DNA of 64,000 nt from an uncultured Pseudomonadota bacterium (GCA_903875225.1 CAIQVJ010000132.1:1-64000), one strand, 5' to 3'; counted from the first letter of the stretch, positions 43,598 to 54,621 are shown. The notes: generated from the sequence alone by a model not told the origin. Made by a program: numbers and translations.

Positions 43598-45745
43598 CTA
43601 GCGGCAGGAGCGGGAGCCGTTGGCGAAGCAGGTGTAGCTTCGGGCGGCGTTGACGGTGACGAGGGTCTGGAGCGGGGCAGCACCCCCGAGGCCGGTGATC
43701 TTACAGGAAGTCGCCTTCGGCACCTGGTTGAGCTCGACGATCAACCCGGACCCGGACTGGCTGGAGCATCGCACCTCCAGCGAGGTGATGTCGCCCTCGG
43801 CGGGACGAAAGCTCACATTGAACGGGCCGGGCTCCTCGGGCGCAGGGGGGGCGGCGGGCGGTGGCGCGGCGGTCGTCGTGGGGGTCGCGGGCGCGACACG
43901 GGCATCGTCCGGTGCTGCGGCGATGCGGGCCGGTTCGTTTTCGGTAGCCGTGGATGCCGTAGGCGAGGTGTGGCCCACATGTGACGTGCTGGACGGGGCC
44001 GAGGCGGCCGAAGCCGGCGCGGTTGGGGAGGCGGGCGCGGCCGGGGGCGCTGCAGCCGGCGCGACCGAGGCGGGCGCGGCCGCTGCGGGCGTGGAGGGGG
44101 GCGCGGCGTCGGGCGTCCCGGGGGCGGCAAGCACGGCTGCGGCGTCGCCCGCGGGGGCGGGTTCCGGGAGGGGGCCCTCGAGCGGGGCCTCGGGGATGTC
44201 CGTGGGCGTCGGGGAGGCGCCTGGGCCGTAGAAGTAGACCGCCGCGGCCGCGACGATGACGCCGATCACGGAGAGCAGGCCGATGGCGGCGAGTCCGATG
44301 TACATGCCGGTGCGGGAGGGGGCGGCCGGCGGCTCGGGATCCGGGCCATCCGCCTCGTTCTCTGCCTGTCGGCCGAACCCGGGCCCCGCGGGGTCGACCC
44401 GCCGTGGGCCCACCGCCGGCCCGCCAACGCTCGGGCCGGCGAGGCCTCCCAGGGACGGCCTGGGCCCGAAAGACGGGCCGAGCGACGGGCCAGCCGTGCC
44501 GGGGGGGCTTCCGGCGAGCCCGAGCATCGCCGGGCCCTGCCGCGCGGCGGGCTGGCGGGGTTCGTCGATGACGGTGAGCGTGGTGGCGGCAGGCGGCATG
44601 CTCGTCGCCACCGGCATGGGGCGGGTGGGAACGGGGGGCTGCGTGCGGATGTCGGGCCGGGCGGGGGCGGGCGGCGGCACGCTGGGCCCCACGCTCACGG
44701 GCAACGCGTAGCCGCGGGGCTCGCTTGCGGGGCGCTCCGCCTCGGGTTCCTCGGTCTCGCACTCGGGCTCGAATTCGGGGATGATGGTGCCCGGGCTCGG
44801 CATCCGCCGGGCCGGCTCCTCGGTGTCGAAGTCGGGGATGATCGTCGGCGAGGGGGCGATCTCCCGCACCGGGTGCAGGCTCGTGGTGGTCGGCGCGGGG
44901 GAGGAGGGCGCCACGCGAACGGTCTCCGCCATCGCGTTGCGGGCGGGCTGCGACTCGGCGCTCCGGGCCGCGCTCAGCACCTCCCGAACCGGTACGTCCG
45001 CCCAGGTGCGCAGGCCCTGGCCGGGCAGGTCGGCCGCAACCTCGCGGAGCGTGCGGGCGTATGCCCCCGGCCCGGGGCGTTGGCCGGGTTCGCTCGAGAA
45101 CCCGCTTCGCATCGCCGCGGCCAGCGGAGCGGAGACCTCGCCCTGGCGCCCCGAGGCGCGGATCAGCTCGGAAAGGAACTGCGTCGTCATCCAGGACATG
45201 ACGGCGGGCCCTCCCGCGCGGTCCTCGGGCGGGGTGTACCCCCGGCGCCGCGCGATCGCGCCGTTCGCCACCACGAACCCGGAGAGCCGCGGTCGTCCGG
45301 TGCGCTCGATCAGGATGTCCTGCGGCTCCGGCCCCGGATGGTCGAGCCGGGAGCCTCCCTGCACCACGCGCCCGGACTCATCGAGCGCCATCGCCACCGC
45401 CGCAGCGATCTCCACGCACGCCCGCAACGGGATCGGGCGCCCACCCGCGAGCTCAGCAGCCTGGATCTGGGACAACGAGGCCCCGCCGGAGTGCTCGTAG
45501 ACATGCCCGACGCGCCCGGAGACCGCGCTCACAAAATCCATGCGGAGGACATGATCGTGCTTGAGACGCGAGAGCAGCTTCACATCCTCGCGCGCCTTCG
45601 CCATCGCGTCGTCGCTCACGGCGGCGCCGTCCACGCGGACGAGCATCGGAACATCCGACGAACCGTCGCGTGTGTACACCGCTTCACGCACCGTGGGTGA
45701 CCACGCGGAGTAGGTGCCTAGAAGCCGCAGGGAAGCCTTACCCAC
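43598..45745 (-). CDS. Membrane-spanning pseudokinase with disordered linkers
   Basis: This 715-aa protein has a kinase-fold remnant at residues about 8-245. It has no glycine loop, Arg37 where the ATP-site Lys should be, H136-PGPEPQD in place of HRDLKPxN, and S155-GF for DFG; RRGYTPPED recalls the activation-segment end. It is almost certainly catalytically dead. A Pro-rich linker follows with two similar motifs (TIIPDFDTEEP at 301, TIIPEFEPE at 320) that could be docking sites. One transmembrane helix spans 481-506, followed by an Ala/Pro-rich periplasmic linker and a C-terminal beta domain of about 80 residues with four Cys. The GTG start has GGAGAG about 10 bp upstream. It is the first gene of the operon with CHAT and YD-repeat genes. 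Confidence 0.8.
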   Translation of the reverse strand: MGKASLRLLGTYSAWSPTVREAVYTRDGSSDVPMLVRVDGAAVSDDAMAKAREDVKLLSRLKHDHVLRMDFVSAVSGRVGHVYEHSGGASLSQIQAAELAGGRPIPLRACVEIAAAVAMALDESGRVVQGGSRLDHPGPEPQDILIERTGRPRLSGFVVANGAIARRRGYTPPEDRAGGPAVMSWMTTQFLSELIRASGRQGEVSAPLAAAMRSGFSSEPGQRPGPGAYARTLREVAADLPGQGLRTWADVPVREVLSAARSAESQPARNAMAETVRVAPSSPAPTTTSLHPVREIAPSPTIIPDFDTEEPARRMPSPGTIIPEFEPECETEEPEAERPASEPRGYALPVSVGPSVPPPAPARPDIRTQPPVPTRPMPVATSMPPAATTLTVIDEPRQPAARQGPAMLGLAGSPPGTAGPSLGPSFGPRPSLGGLAGPSVGGPAVGPRRVDPAGPGFGRQAENEADGPDPEPPAAPSRTGMYIGLAAIGLLSVIGVIVAAAAVYFYGPGASPTPTDIPEAPLEGPLPEPAPAGDAAAVLAAPGTPDAAPPSTPAAAAPASVAPAAAPPAAPASPTAPASAASAPSSTSHVGHTSPTASTATENEPARIAAAPDDARVAPATPTTTAAPPPAAPPAPEEPGPFNVSFRPAEGDITSLEVRCSSQSGSGLIVELNQVPKATSCKITGLGGAAPLQTLVTVNAARSYTCFANGSRSCR

Positions 45746-45763
45746 AGAACTCTCCGGCGCGGC

Positions 45764-45794
45764 ACGATAGCATACCGGGCGCCTAACCTGTCAA
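45764..45794 (-). promoter_or_regulatory. Candidate promoter of the pseudokinase operon
   Basis: On the minus strand a perfect TTGACA (45794-45789) is followed after 19 bp by TATCGT (45769-45764), preceded by TGC as in extended -10 elements. It lies about 20 bp upstream of the GTG start in the 74-bp gap to the divergent IMPase gene. The 19-bp spacing is long and the leader short, so this is tentative. Confidence 0.35.
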
Positions 45795-45819
45795 CGCCCG
45801 CCCCCTCCCCGAGCTTACG

Positions 45820-46611
45820 ATGCGTTTCCACCCGGACCCCGATCTCGAGGCGCTGCTCGGCATGGTGGCGGAGGCGGACGTGGTGGCCCGCGCGTGCTTC
45901 GCACGGGGCGTAGCCGTGCGGCGGAAGGCAGACGGCTCGCCCGTCACCGACGCCGATCTCGCGTGCGAGGCCGTGCTGCTCGCGGGGTTGGCGAAACGCT
46001 TTCCGCAGGATTCGATCGTCAGCGAGGAGAGCGGGCTGAGCGGTGGACCGGGTGCCTACCGATGGCTGGTGGATCCCATCGACGGCACGAACGCGTTTGT
46101 CGAGGGGCTGGCGCACTGGGGGCCCACCCTGGCGCGGGTGGACGCCTCGGGCCGGGCCGTCCTCGGCGCGACGAGCCTCCCGCGGTTGAGCGAGACGTGG
46201 TGGTTGCACGGGGGACGCGCTTATTTCGGGGGCACCGAACTGGCGCCGCTGGGCAACCTCGGCGACACCCCCCGGGTGGTCTACATCCCCTCGAGCCTGC
46301 ACCAGGGCGTGCAATTGGCGTGGCCGGGGCGGGCGCGCTGCCTCGGTGGAACGGCAGCGCACCTCGCGCTCGTGGCGCGGGGGGCGGCCGCAGCTGTCAT
46401 TGTCGGCCCCGATTGGCAGCCATGGGATGTCGCGACCGGGCTCGGCCTGATAGAAGCCGTCCGGGGTTGTGCCCGGCGCGTGTCGGACGGAGCCCCGCTC
46501 GATGTTCGCGACGATGTTGGTGCGCCATTCATCGCGGGAAACCCCGAAGCCGTCGAGCGCCTGCTTTCCCACACCTTCGCCCCAATTGGAGGGCCCCTTG
46601 CCCACCCGTGA
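45820..46611 (+). CDS. Inositol-monophosphatase family phosphatase
   Basis: This 263-aa metal-dependent phosphatase has the FIG/IMPase motifs: SPVTDADLACE near residue 40, IVSEESG near 67 (metal Glu), VDPIDGTNAFVEG near 83 (metal Asp residues) and WDVATGLGLIEA near 205. Members act on inositol phosphate, histidinol phosphate, 3'-phosphoadenosine phosphate or FBP; the substrate cannot be decided here. The stop lies inside the start region of the sigma-factor gene (14-bp overlap), suggesting co-transcription. It is divergent from the pseudokinase operon. Confidence 0.88.
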   Translation: MRFHPDPDLEALLGMVAEADVVARACFARGVAVRRKADGSPVTDADLACEAVLLAGLAKRFPQDSIVSEESGLSGGPGAYRWLVDPIDGTNAFVEGLAHWGPTLARVDASGRAVLGATSLPRLSETWWLHGGRAYFGGTELAPLGNLGDTPRVVYIPSSLHQGVQLAWPGRARCLGGTAAHLALVARGAAAAVIVGPDWQPWDVATGLGLIEAVRGCARRVSDGAPLDVRDDVGAPFIAGNPEAVERLLSHTFAPIGGPLAHP

Positions 46612-47668
46612 ACGTGACGAGAACGACGAGGAGTCCGGCGACGAGCCGAACGACGTCAACGGCGACGACGAAGCCGGCAACGGTGAGGGCCTCTTCGACA
46701 GCTCCGGGGAGCTCCTCGACCCGCTCGGGAACGAGCGCAAGACCAAGGTCCCGAAGCTCCCGGCGCTGAGCGGCCCGCGGTCCGCACAGGCTCGGGGCGG
46801 CGGGGACCTGCTCACGCACTACCTGGGCGAGATCCGCAGGTACGCCCTGCTCGATCCCGAGGAGGAACGCGAGGTGGCCCTGCGCTTCTACGAGGGGGGA
46901 GACGCGAGCGCCGCGGAGCGGCTGGTGACGGCGAACCTCCGACTGGTGGTGAAGATCGCTTTCCAGTACCACCGGCAGTGGTCGAACGTGCTGGACCTCA
47001 TCCAGGAGGGCAACGTCGGGCTCGTCGAGGCGCTCTCCCGATATGATCCGTACCGCGGCATCCGGTTCAGCAGCTATGCGCAGTACTGGATCCGGGCGAT
47101 GATCCTCCGGTTCTTGATGGACAACTTCCGACTCGTACGGTTGGGGTCCACCCGCAACGGTCGAAAGCTGTTCTTCCAGCTGCAGAAGGAGCGCGAGCGG
47201 CTCCTGCGGGAGGGCCAGCCCGCCACGGTGGCCCAGCTCGCCGAGCGGCTCTCGGTGCCCGAGAGCGAGATCATCGCGGTCGACCAGCACATGCGGGCCC
47301 CGGCGATGTCGTTGAACGCCCCGGCCAGCGGAGACCCAGAGGGGCGCACGCTGGGCGAGCTCGTCCCCGACGACGAGGCTGCGGATCCGGAGAGCGCCAT
47401 GGCGAGCACCGAGCTCGGCGGCATCGTGCGGGAGAAGCTCAACGCCTTCGCCGCCACGCTCGAGGACGAGCGGGAGCGCGCGATCTGGCGCGAGCGCCTG
47501 GTGGCGTCCGAGCCCGCGAGCCTCTCGGACCTCGGCGATCGGTACGACGTCTCCAAGGAGCGCATCCGTCAGATCGAGGTGCGCGTGAAGAAGCGCCTCA
47601 AGCTGTACCTGCAGCAGGAGCTCGGCGAGGAGATCGCGTTCGAGTTCGCTGTCCCCGACGAGAAGTAG
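46598..47668 (+). CDS. RpoH-like alternative sigma-70 factor
   Basis: This 356-aa protein has an acidic low-complexity N-terminus (residues 1-60), then region 1.2 (LLTHYLGEIRRYALLDPEEEREVA), 2.1-2.4 (NLRLVVKIAFQYHRQWSNVLDLIQEGNVGLVEAL..FSSYAQYWIRAMILRFLMDNFRLVRL) and region 4 (SLSDLGDRYDVSKERIRQIEVRVKKRLK). RKLFFQLQ right after region 2.4 matches the RpoH box typical of sigma-32 proteins, so a heat-shock-type sigma is likely. The TTG at 46598 has a strong GGAGGG about 5 bp upstream; a longer frame to 46469 lies entirely within the IMPase gene. Confidence 0.9.
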   Translation: MPTRERDENDEESGDEPNDVNGDDEAGNGEGLFDSSGELLDPLGNERKTKVPKLPALSGPRSAQARGGGDLLTHYLGEIRRYALLDPEEEREVALRFYEGGDASAAERLVTANLRLVVKIAFQYHRQWSNVLDLIQEGNVGLVEALSRYDPYRGIRFSSYAQYWIRAMILRFLMDNFRLVRLGSTRNGRKLFFQLQKERERLLREGQPATVAQLAERLSVPESEIIAVDQHMRAPAMSLNAPASGDPEGRTLGELVPDDEAADPESAMASTELGGIVREKLNAFAATLEDERERAIWRERLVASEPASLSDLGDRYDVSKERIRQIEVRVKKRLKLYLQQELGEEIAFEFAVPDEK

Positions 47669-47669
47669 C

Positions 47670-47683
47670 GGGCGCACGCGCCC
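47670..47683 (+). terminator. Hairpin directly after the sigma gene
   Basis: GGGCGC-AC-GCGCCC begins 1 bp after the TAG of the RpoH-like gene (5-bp stem with a 4-nt loop as RNA). No T-run follows. The heparinase-like gene starts 33 bp further on. Confidence 0.35.
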
Positions 47684-47716
47684 CGAATTCCCGCCCACGT
47701 CCCTCGAGGTTTCGAA

Positions 47717-49465
47717 ATGAGCATGTTCACCTCGCTCCGCTCTCGCGCCGGGAAGTTGATCCACAGCTTCGTGCCGTCGGTAGGTGCGCCTGTCTCCACG
47801 CTCGCCGCCGCCCCGGTCCGGTCCCGCCTCGGCTCCCTGGCCCTGCGGCGGGGGAGCTCCGCGCCGCTCCCAGAGGCCGTGCCCTCCAGCTGGTCGACGT
47901 GCCCCTCGACCGGCGCGGTGCTGCCCACGGGCCCCGATGTCCAGGTCACCCCGTGGCAGTTCGCTGCGGCTCGCGGGGCGCTGCGCCACGGCTGGTTTGC
48001 CTCCCTCGCGTGGGAGGCCGGCGGCGGCGCCCCCGAAGCGCGCGCCCTCGCCATCGCGGGGATGGAGGGCTGGCTCCGCCAGGATCTGCCGGGGCAGGGG
48101 CTCGGGTGGGCGCATCCGACGGACCTCGCCGTGCGCCTGGTGCACTGGCACGCCGGGCTCTCCTGGCTGGGGGGTGTCCCGGACGAGCTGCGCGACGCCA
48201 TGGCTGGCAGCGCCTCCTGGCACATCCAGCACCTCACCCAGCGGCTGCCGAAGGGCGAGCGAGACGTGCTTCGCCGCGTGGTCCACTTCGCCGGGCTGGT
48301 GGTCGCAGGGTTCACGTTCCCGGAGCTCCCGAACGCGAAGGACGCGTGGAGCACCGGGCTCGCCGGTCTGAAGCACGAGCTCCCCGAGCTGGTCTTCGAT
48401 GACGGTTCCCCACGGGACATCGCGCCGGTTGCGCTGGCGGATGCGCTCTGGCAGGTGGCCATCGCCCGCGCGGTCGCGGCCGCCAACGGCGCCGGGTTTC
48501 CGGCGGATGCGGACGCTGCGCTTGCCCGTGCCTCGCGGTTCCTCGAGCGCCTGGGCGGAGGCATCGCCTCGCTCCCGGCGGTCGGGGAGGCGCCGGTGGC
48601 GCCGGTGCTCTCCAACAGCGAGAGCGTGGGCGCCGCGCTCTGGGACGCCTGCCTCGGCTGGGCCATCGAGCCCGGGGAGCCGGCCGCTTTGTCCAGCCCC
48701 GGCCGCCTCGCCTGGCTCGGCCTCCCCGTGCCGACCCAACGCCCGGAGTCCCCGAAGGCGTGGTCGTTGCGCGTGTGGCGCGAGGCCGGGGTCGCCGTGG
48801 CCGAGAGCAGGATCAAGAACCGCCCTTCGCGCGCCTCTGCCTGGTTCGGGACGCTCGGGCGCAAGAGCCCGCTCACTCACCCGGTGCCGCTGCACCTGCT
48901 CTGGGATGTCGGCGAGCTGCAGGTCCTCGCTGATCCCGGGCCGGGGTTCGGCAGCCCGGGGCACGAGGCGAGCGCCTGTGGCGTAGGTGCGCACTCCTCG
49001 CTCCTGCTCGATGGACGGGAGCCGCCCGAGGGCAGCGTCGGCGAGCTGCTCATCGGGCGGGTCGACGGAAAAAAGACCCGTATCGAGGGTCGCTATGCGG
49101 GATGGCGAGAGATCGGCATCGGGCTGGACCACGAGCGGGACGTGCTCTTCAACCAGGCTCGGTGCATCGTCACGGACCGGCTCACACCGGGCGAGGGGAA
49201 GCGGGCAGGGCGACATGCGGTGGCTTTGCGATGGCAGCTCGGGCCCGGGTGGGAGGTCTCCCGCGACGGCGAGAACTGGGTCGGCAGGCAGGCCGGGGTC
49301 ACGCTCGTGGTCCAGCTCCCGTCGGCCCTGTCGTGGGAGCTCGTGTCGGGGCGTGGCGCCCCGGCCCCCGCTGGCTGGGTGAACGGTGTCGCCTCCCCCT
49401 GCTTCGTCGGCAACGGCGGTCTCGAGGCCGAAGCCGAGCTGGTCACTAGCTTCGAGGTGCGGTGA
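47717..49465 (+). CDS. Heparinase II/III-like protein
   Basis: This 582-aa protein has a two-domain arrangement like heparinase II/III polysaccharide lyases. The helical N-terminal half contains WAHPTDLAVRLVHWHAGLSWL and FDDGSPRDIAPVALADALWQVAIA. The C-terminal beta-sandwich starts near residue 350 (AWSLRVWREAGVAVAES, GHEASACGVGAHSSLLLDGREPPEG). Such proteins cleave uronic-acid polysaccharides or sit in capsule/exopolysaccharide loci. No typical signal peptide is seen, so it may be cytoplasmic. GAGG lies about 8 bp before the ATG. Confidence 0.8.
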   Translation: MSMFTSLRSRAGKLIHSFVPSVGAPVSTLAAAPVRSRLGSLALRRGSSAPLPEAVPSSWSTCPSTGAVLPTGPDVQVTPWQFAAARGALRHGWFASLAWEAGGGAPEARALAIAGMEGWLRQDLPGQGLGWAHPTDLAVRLVHWHAGLSWLGGVPDELRDAMAGSASWHIQHLTQRLPKGERDVLRRVVHFAGLVVAGFTFPELPNAKDAWSTGLAGLKHELPELVFDDGSPRDIAPVALADALWQVAIARAVAAANGAGFPADADAALARASRFLERLGGGIASLPAVGEAPVAPVLSNSESVGAALWDACLGWAIEPGEPAALSSPGRLAWLGLPVPTQRPESPKAWSLRVWREAGVAVAESRIKNRPSRASAWFGTLGRKSPLTHPVPLHLLWDVGELQVLADPGPGFGSPGHEASACGVGAHSSLLLDGREPPEGSVGELLIGRVDGKKTRIEGRYAGWREIGIGLDHERDVLFNQARCIVTDRLTPGEGKRAGRHAVALRWQLGPGWEVSRDGENWVGRQAGVTLVVQLPSALSWELVSGRGAPAPAGWVNGVASPCFVGNGGLEAEAELVTSFEVR

Positions 49466-49469
49466 GGGG

Positions 49470-50015
49470 TCAGGGGCCCTTCGCCAGCTCCACCTTCCCG
49501 GTCTCCTTCCACTCGGTGGCGCCGTCAGGGAGCTCCGCGAGCGCCCACACCCAGGGTGGGCCTGTCAACGTCGCGCGGATGAAGCCCGGATCGGGCGGGC
49601 GACCGTTGTAGATCACGACCTCGAAGGGCTCGGCGGTGAGGTGGCTGGTGCCGATGCTCGGAAGATCGAACATCGCGGTCTTGGCGTCGAAGCCAGCTGG
49701 GAAGGCGTCGAAGGCGCGCAGGGTCGCCATCATGTCGTGCATCGTGAGCGCCTTGCGCCGGTCCCCCAGCGCGTCGAGGAACCCGGCGACTGCCTTGTTG
49801 CCGTGGGCGGGGTCGATCTTCCCATCGACCACGTGGAGCCCGATGATCAGGTGTCCGCCGACCTCGTCCCCAGTCAGCGCCACCTGGTAGATCTCGGGCA
49901 GGTGGGGCGCCTGGTCGCAGGAGTCGACGGTGGCCTTTGGGTGACCGAGGGCTGCAGCGGCGTCCTCGCAGGTGAAGGGCGGCGCGGGTGTCGTGCAGGC
50001 GAGGAGGAGCCACAT
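49470..50015 (-). CDS. Small lipoprotein, unknown
   Basis: This 181-aa protein starts MWLLLACTTP, a minimal lipobox with Cys7. The rest has no family I recognise; it contains two further cysteines near the start (FTCEDAAAAL, VDSCDQAPHL) and mixed alpha/beta character. An AGAAAGG lies upstream of the ATG at 50015. The in-frame ATG at 50039 is an alternative that adds a charged N-terminus (MTAGLERQ) before the hydrophobic core. It converges with the heparinase-like gene, 4 bp between stops. Confidence 0.7.
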   Translation of the reverse strand: MWLLLACTTPAPPFTCEDAAAALGHPKATVDSCDQAPHLPEIYQVALTGDEVGGHLIIGLHVVDGKIDPAHGNKAVAGFLDALGDRRKALTMHDMMATLRAFDAFPAGFDAKTAMFDLPSIGTSHLTAEPFEVVIYNGRPPDPGFIRATLTGPPWVWALAELPDGATEWKETGKVELAKGP

Positions 50016-50093
50016 CTGCCTTTCTAACCCGGCTGTCATGCGCCTTCGCCTGTCGGACCGCCTCTTCCCCCGGTTCCCGCGATAGACGCCGGT

Positions 50094-52049
<1,956 letters not shown>

Positions 52050-52094
52050 CGCCGGGTCCGCACTCCCTCCCGGAAACCCGGTCCCGAAGGTCCG

Positions 52095-54608
52095 CTACGC
52101 CAGGATCATCCTCGTATACGCGCCCACGAAGAACGTCAGGATGATGAGCCCGATGAACGTGTGCAGCGTGTTCAGGTAGCGGAACCGGATGCTCGCCTGC
52201 CCGAAGTTCCAGCCCGTGTTGAACGACCCCAGCGACTGGAGGCTGATGAAGAACTTTCCCCACCAGGGGATGTCGCGGTACTCCACGTCGGTGCCGTTGT
52301 AGTTCATCATCGTCTCCGGGCACCAGCGCTGGTAGATGAACACGTACACGACGCACACGAGGAACGCGGTGGCGGCGAGGTTCCAGAGCCTCACGCCCCA
52401 GCCGAACCCGAGCTCGAACAGGAAGTAGCGGACCGGGAACCCGACCACGCCGGAAGCTCCGCCGTAGTGCAGCATGGAGAGGGTCTCGACGTGCTTGAAC
52501 CACCAGTAGGCCCAGTCCTCGTCGGTCGACATCGAACGGTCGCCGAACGACTGCTTGAGCGAGACGTACTCGTCCTGCACGCGGTCGTAGCACATCGCGC
52601 GGACGTCGTCGGCCGCGGGTGGCGGTGCACCGAGAAACTGGCGGCGGATCCGGAGGTCGTCTTCGGGGTGGGTGATGAGGCCGTACGCGCATCGCTGGTA
52701 CCACAGGCGGTGCTCGCCGCCGTCGCCGTCCTCGACCTGCGAACGTGCCACCTGGAAGGTGCCGATCTGCGCGCCGTAGAACGACAGCGTCGCGTCGCCG
52801 ACGAACTGGGCGTCGGTCATGGTGATCCGGCCGGGAACGTTGGCGTCGTCGAGCACCAGCGTGCGATGGAACGTGGCCTCGTTCAGGGCGAGCTCGTTGC
52901 CGTAGATCGTGGTGAAGTCGGCGGCAGAGTACCAGTTCGTCCGCTCGAAATGCGTCTCCCCCCCGAACTGCGTGTTGTAGAACTCCGCGAGCGAGTCCTT
53001 GCCCTCGGTGCCGAAGGTGACGCGGTCGAAGATCAGGAAGCCGGAGAACACCGAGTTGGCGAACGTGAGGTTGCCGCGCACCTTCGCCACGAGGTCGTCG
53101 ACGTGCTCCACACCGTAGGAGGATCGCGTGGTGAGCGGCTCCTCGGTGTCCTCGTCGCCCTGGTAGTCCCGGTACAGCGGGAGCAGCGGGTCCAGGTCGT
53201 TGAGGTAGCGGGCCCGGGTGACGTCATCGAGCGAAAACCGCACCTTCCCGTCGAACTTCGCGTCGGTGAACCGTGCGTCTCCGCGGAGGTCGGCCCCGAG
53301 GAAGTCCATGCCGCCGAACGCGACCTCCTTCATGTCGAGATCGGAGGCGAACACCGCCCGGCTCATGTTCACGCGGCCCCGCACCTTGGTGGCTGTGAAC
53401 GAGACGGGGCCCTCGAAGTCGGCATCCTCGAACGAAGCGGCTCGCTGCCACTCGCAGTCGTCGAAGTGCACCGGCCCCTCGAAGCGGGCCGAGTTGAAGT
53501 AGAGCTCCCGCTCGCTGTAGAGCCCGGTGAACGTGGTCTCCTTGCGAAAGCGCGCGCTCCCGAAGTAGCCGATGTGCTCGAACCGGGCGCGCTTGAAGTT
53601 GGCGTTCTCGCCGAACACGCTGAACCGGAAGTCCGCCGCCGCGGGGATCACGGCGCCACGAAAATCGGCGCCGCCCTCGAACACCGTGAGCGGAAACGCG
53701 GCTTTTCTGCCGGTGATCTTCACATCCTGGAAGTTGGCGCGGCCGAGGAAGATCGTGTCCCGCGTCGTGAGCTCCGAGAACCGGGAGCCGGGGAGCGTGG
53801 CGGACTTGTTCACCTCGCCCTGCCAGCTCTTCCCGACGTCGAAATCGCCGAGTACAACCCCGCTGATCGCGAGCTGGCCGATGTCGAGGTCGGGGATCTT
53901 CACCTCGCCGATGATGCACTGCCGGAATTGCAGGCGGTGTGGCAGCGTGGTGGGGTCCACCCCCGTGAGATCGACCTTGTCGATGTAGCAGTAGCGCAGC
54001 TTCTTGCTGTCGTCCCCCGCCGCGTAGGCCTGCAGGCGCGGCAGGACGTCCTCGTCCGGCACGTACTCCAGGTTGCGCGGCTCACCCTTCGACGTGACGT
54101 AGATGGTGACGTTCTTGTCGCCGGCCTTCGCGCGTGCCGCCATCGCCCGCACGCGTCCGACGAGCTCCGTGACCAGGGCATCGCGCCCCGGGTCGATCGA
54201 CGCGATCCGCAGCGACTCGATCGTGTAGAAGATGTCCTTGTCGGCGTTTTCATGCCACTTCTTCTCGGCGCCGTCGAAGTCTCCGATCTGCTCGAGTACC
54301 AGCGCCTCGCGCACGGTCTTCCCGTAGGACAGGTAGACGGCGAGTTCGTCGCGGTCCGTCGCGAGTCCGTAGAGCGTCCGTGCCAGATCGGCGTGGCCCT
54401 GCGCGAGGTGGAAGGCTGCGGCCCGCCGAAGCGCGCGGGGATCGGACACGTCCCGGGCGTCCGCCTCGCTCTGGATCCGCACCGGGCGAGCGGAGGGGGT
54501 GGGCTCCGCGGCAGGAGGCGCAGGTGGGTCGCTCGCGCGTACACGCGCGATCCCGCCGAGGGTGACGACGATGAAGACGAGCAGCAGCAGGTTTCGATAG
54601 AACTTCAT
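52095..54608 (-). CDS. Pentapeptide-repeat-like protein fused to a two-helix pore-like module
   Basis: This 837-aa protein has an N-terminal signal or anchor (LLLLVFIVVTLGGIA). Residues about 50-130 look TPR-like (ALRRAAAFHLAQGHADLARTLYGLA). Residues about 210-640 form a long array of pentapeptide-type repeats with recurring A-[DN]-F-x-x-A/G (GADFRGAVI, NANFKRARFE, ASFEDADFEG, ADLRGDARF). The C-terminus has a helix at about 741-760, an amphipathic pore-helix-like segment at about 782-800 (WWGKFFISLQSLGSF) and a helix at 815-836. This resembles the TM-pore-TM unit of potassium channels, but there is no TxGYG filter. It is coupled, 13 bp after the metzincin gene. Function unknown. Confidence 0.72.
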   Translation of the reverse strand: MKFYRNLLLLVFIVVTLGGIARVRASDPPAPPAAEPTPSARPVRIQSEADARDVSDPRALRRAAAFHLAQGHADLARTLYGLATDRDELAVYLSYGKTVREALVLEQIGDFDGAEKKWHENADKDIFYTIESLRIASIDPGRDALVTELVGRVRAMAARAKAGDKNVTIYVTSKGEPRNLEYVPDEDVLPRLQAYAAGDDSKKLRYCYIDKVDLTGVDPTTLPHRLQFRQCIIGEVKIPDLDIGQLAISGVVLGDFDVGKSWQGEVNKSATLPGSRFSELTTRDTIFLGRANFQDVKITGRKAAFPLTVFEGGADFRGAVIPAAADFRFSVFGENANFKRARFEHIGYFGSARFRKETTFTGLYSERELYFNSARFEGPVHFDDCEWQRAASFEDADFEGPVSFTATKVRGRVNMSRAVFASDLDMKEVAFGGMDFLGADLRGDARFTDAKFDGKVRFSLDDVTRARYLNDLDPLLPLYRDYQGDEDTEEPLTTRSSYGVEHVDDLVAKVRGNLTFANSVFSGFLIFDRVTFGTEGKDSLAEFYNTQFGGETHFERTNWYSAADFTTIYGNELALNEATFHRTLVLDDANVPGRITMTDAQFVGDATLSFYGAQIGTFQVARSQVEDGDGGEHRLWYQRCAYGLITHPEDDLRIRRQFLGAPPPAADDVRAMCYDRVQDEYVSLKQSFGDRSMSTDEDWAYWWFKHVETLSMLHYGGASGVVGFPVRYFLFELGFGWGVRLWNLAATAFLVCVVYVFIYQRWCPETMMNYNGTDVEYRDIPWWGKFFISLQSLGSFNTGWNFGQASIRFRYLNTLHTFIGLIILTFFVGAYTRMILA

Positions 54609-54621
54609 CGTGCGGCGGGTG

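Noticed and set aside
46529-49216. 895-aa minus-strand open frame
   Set aside because: Antisense to the sigma and heparinase-like genes, both well supported on the plus strand.
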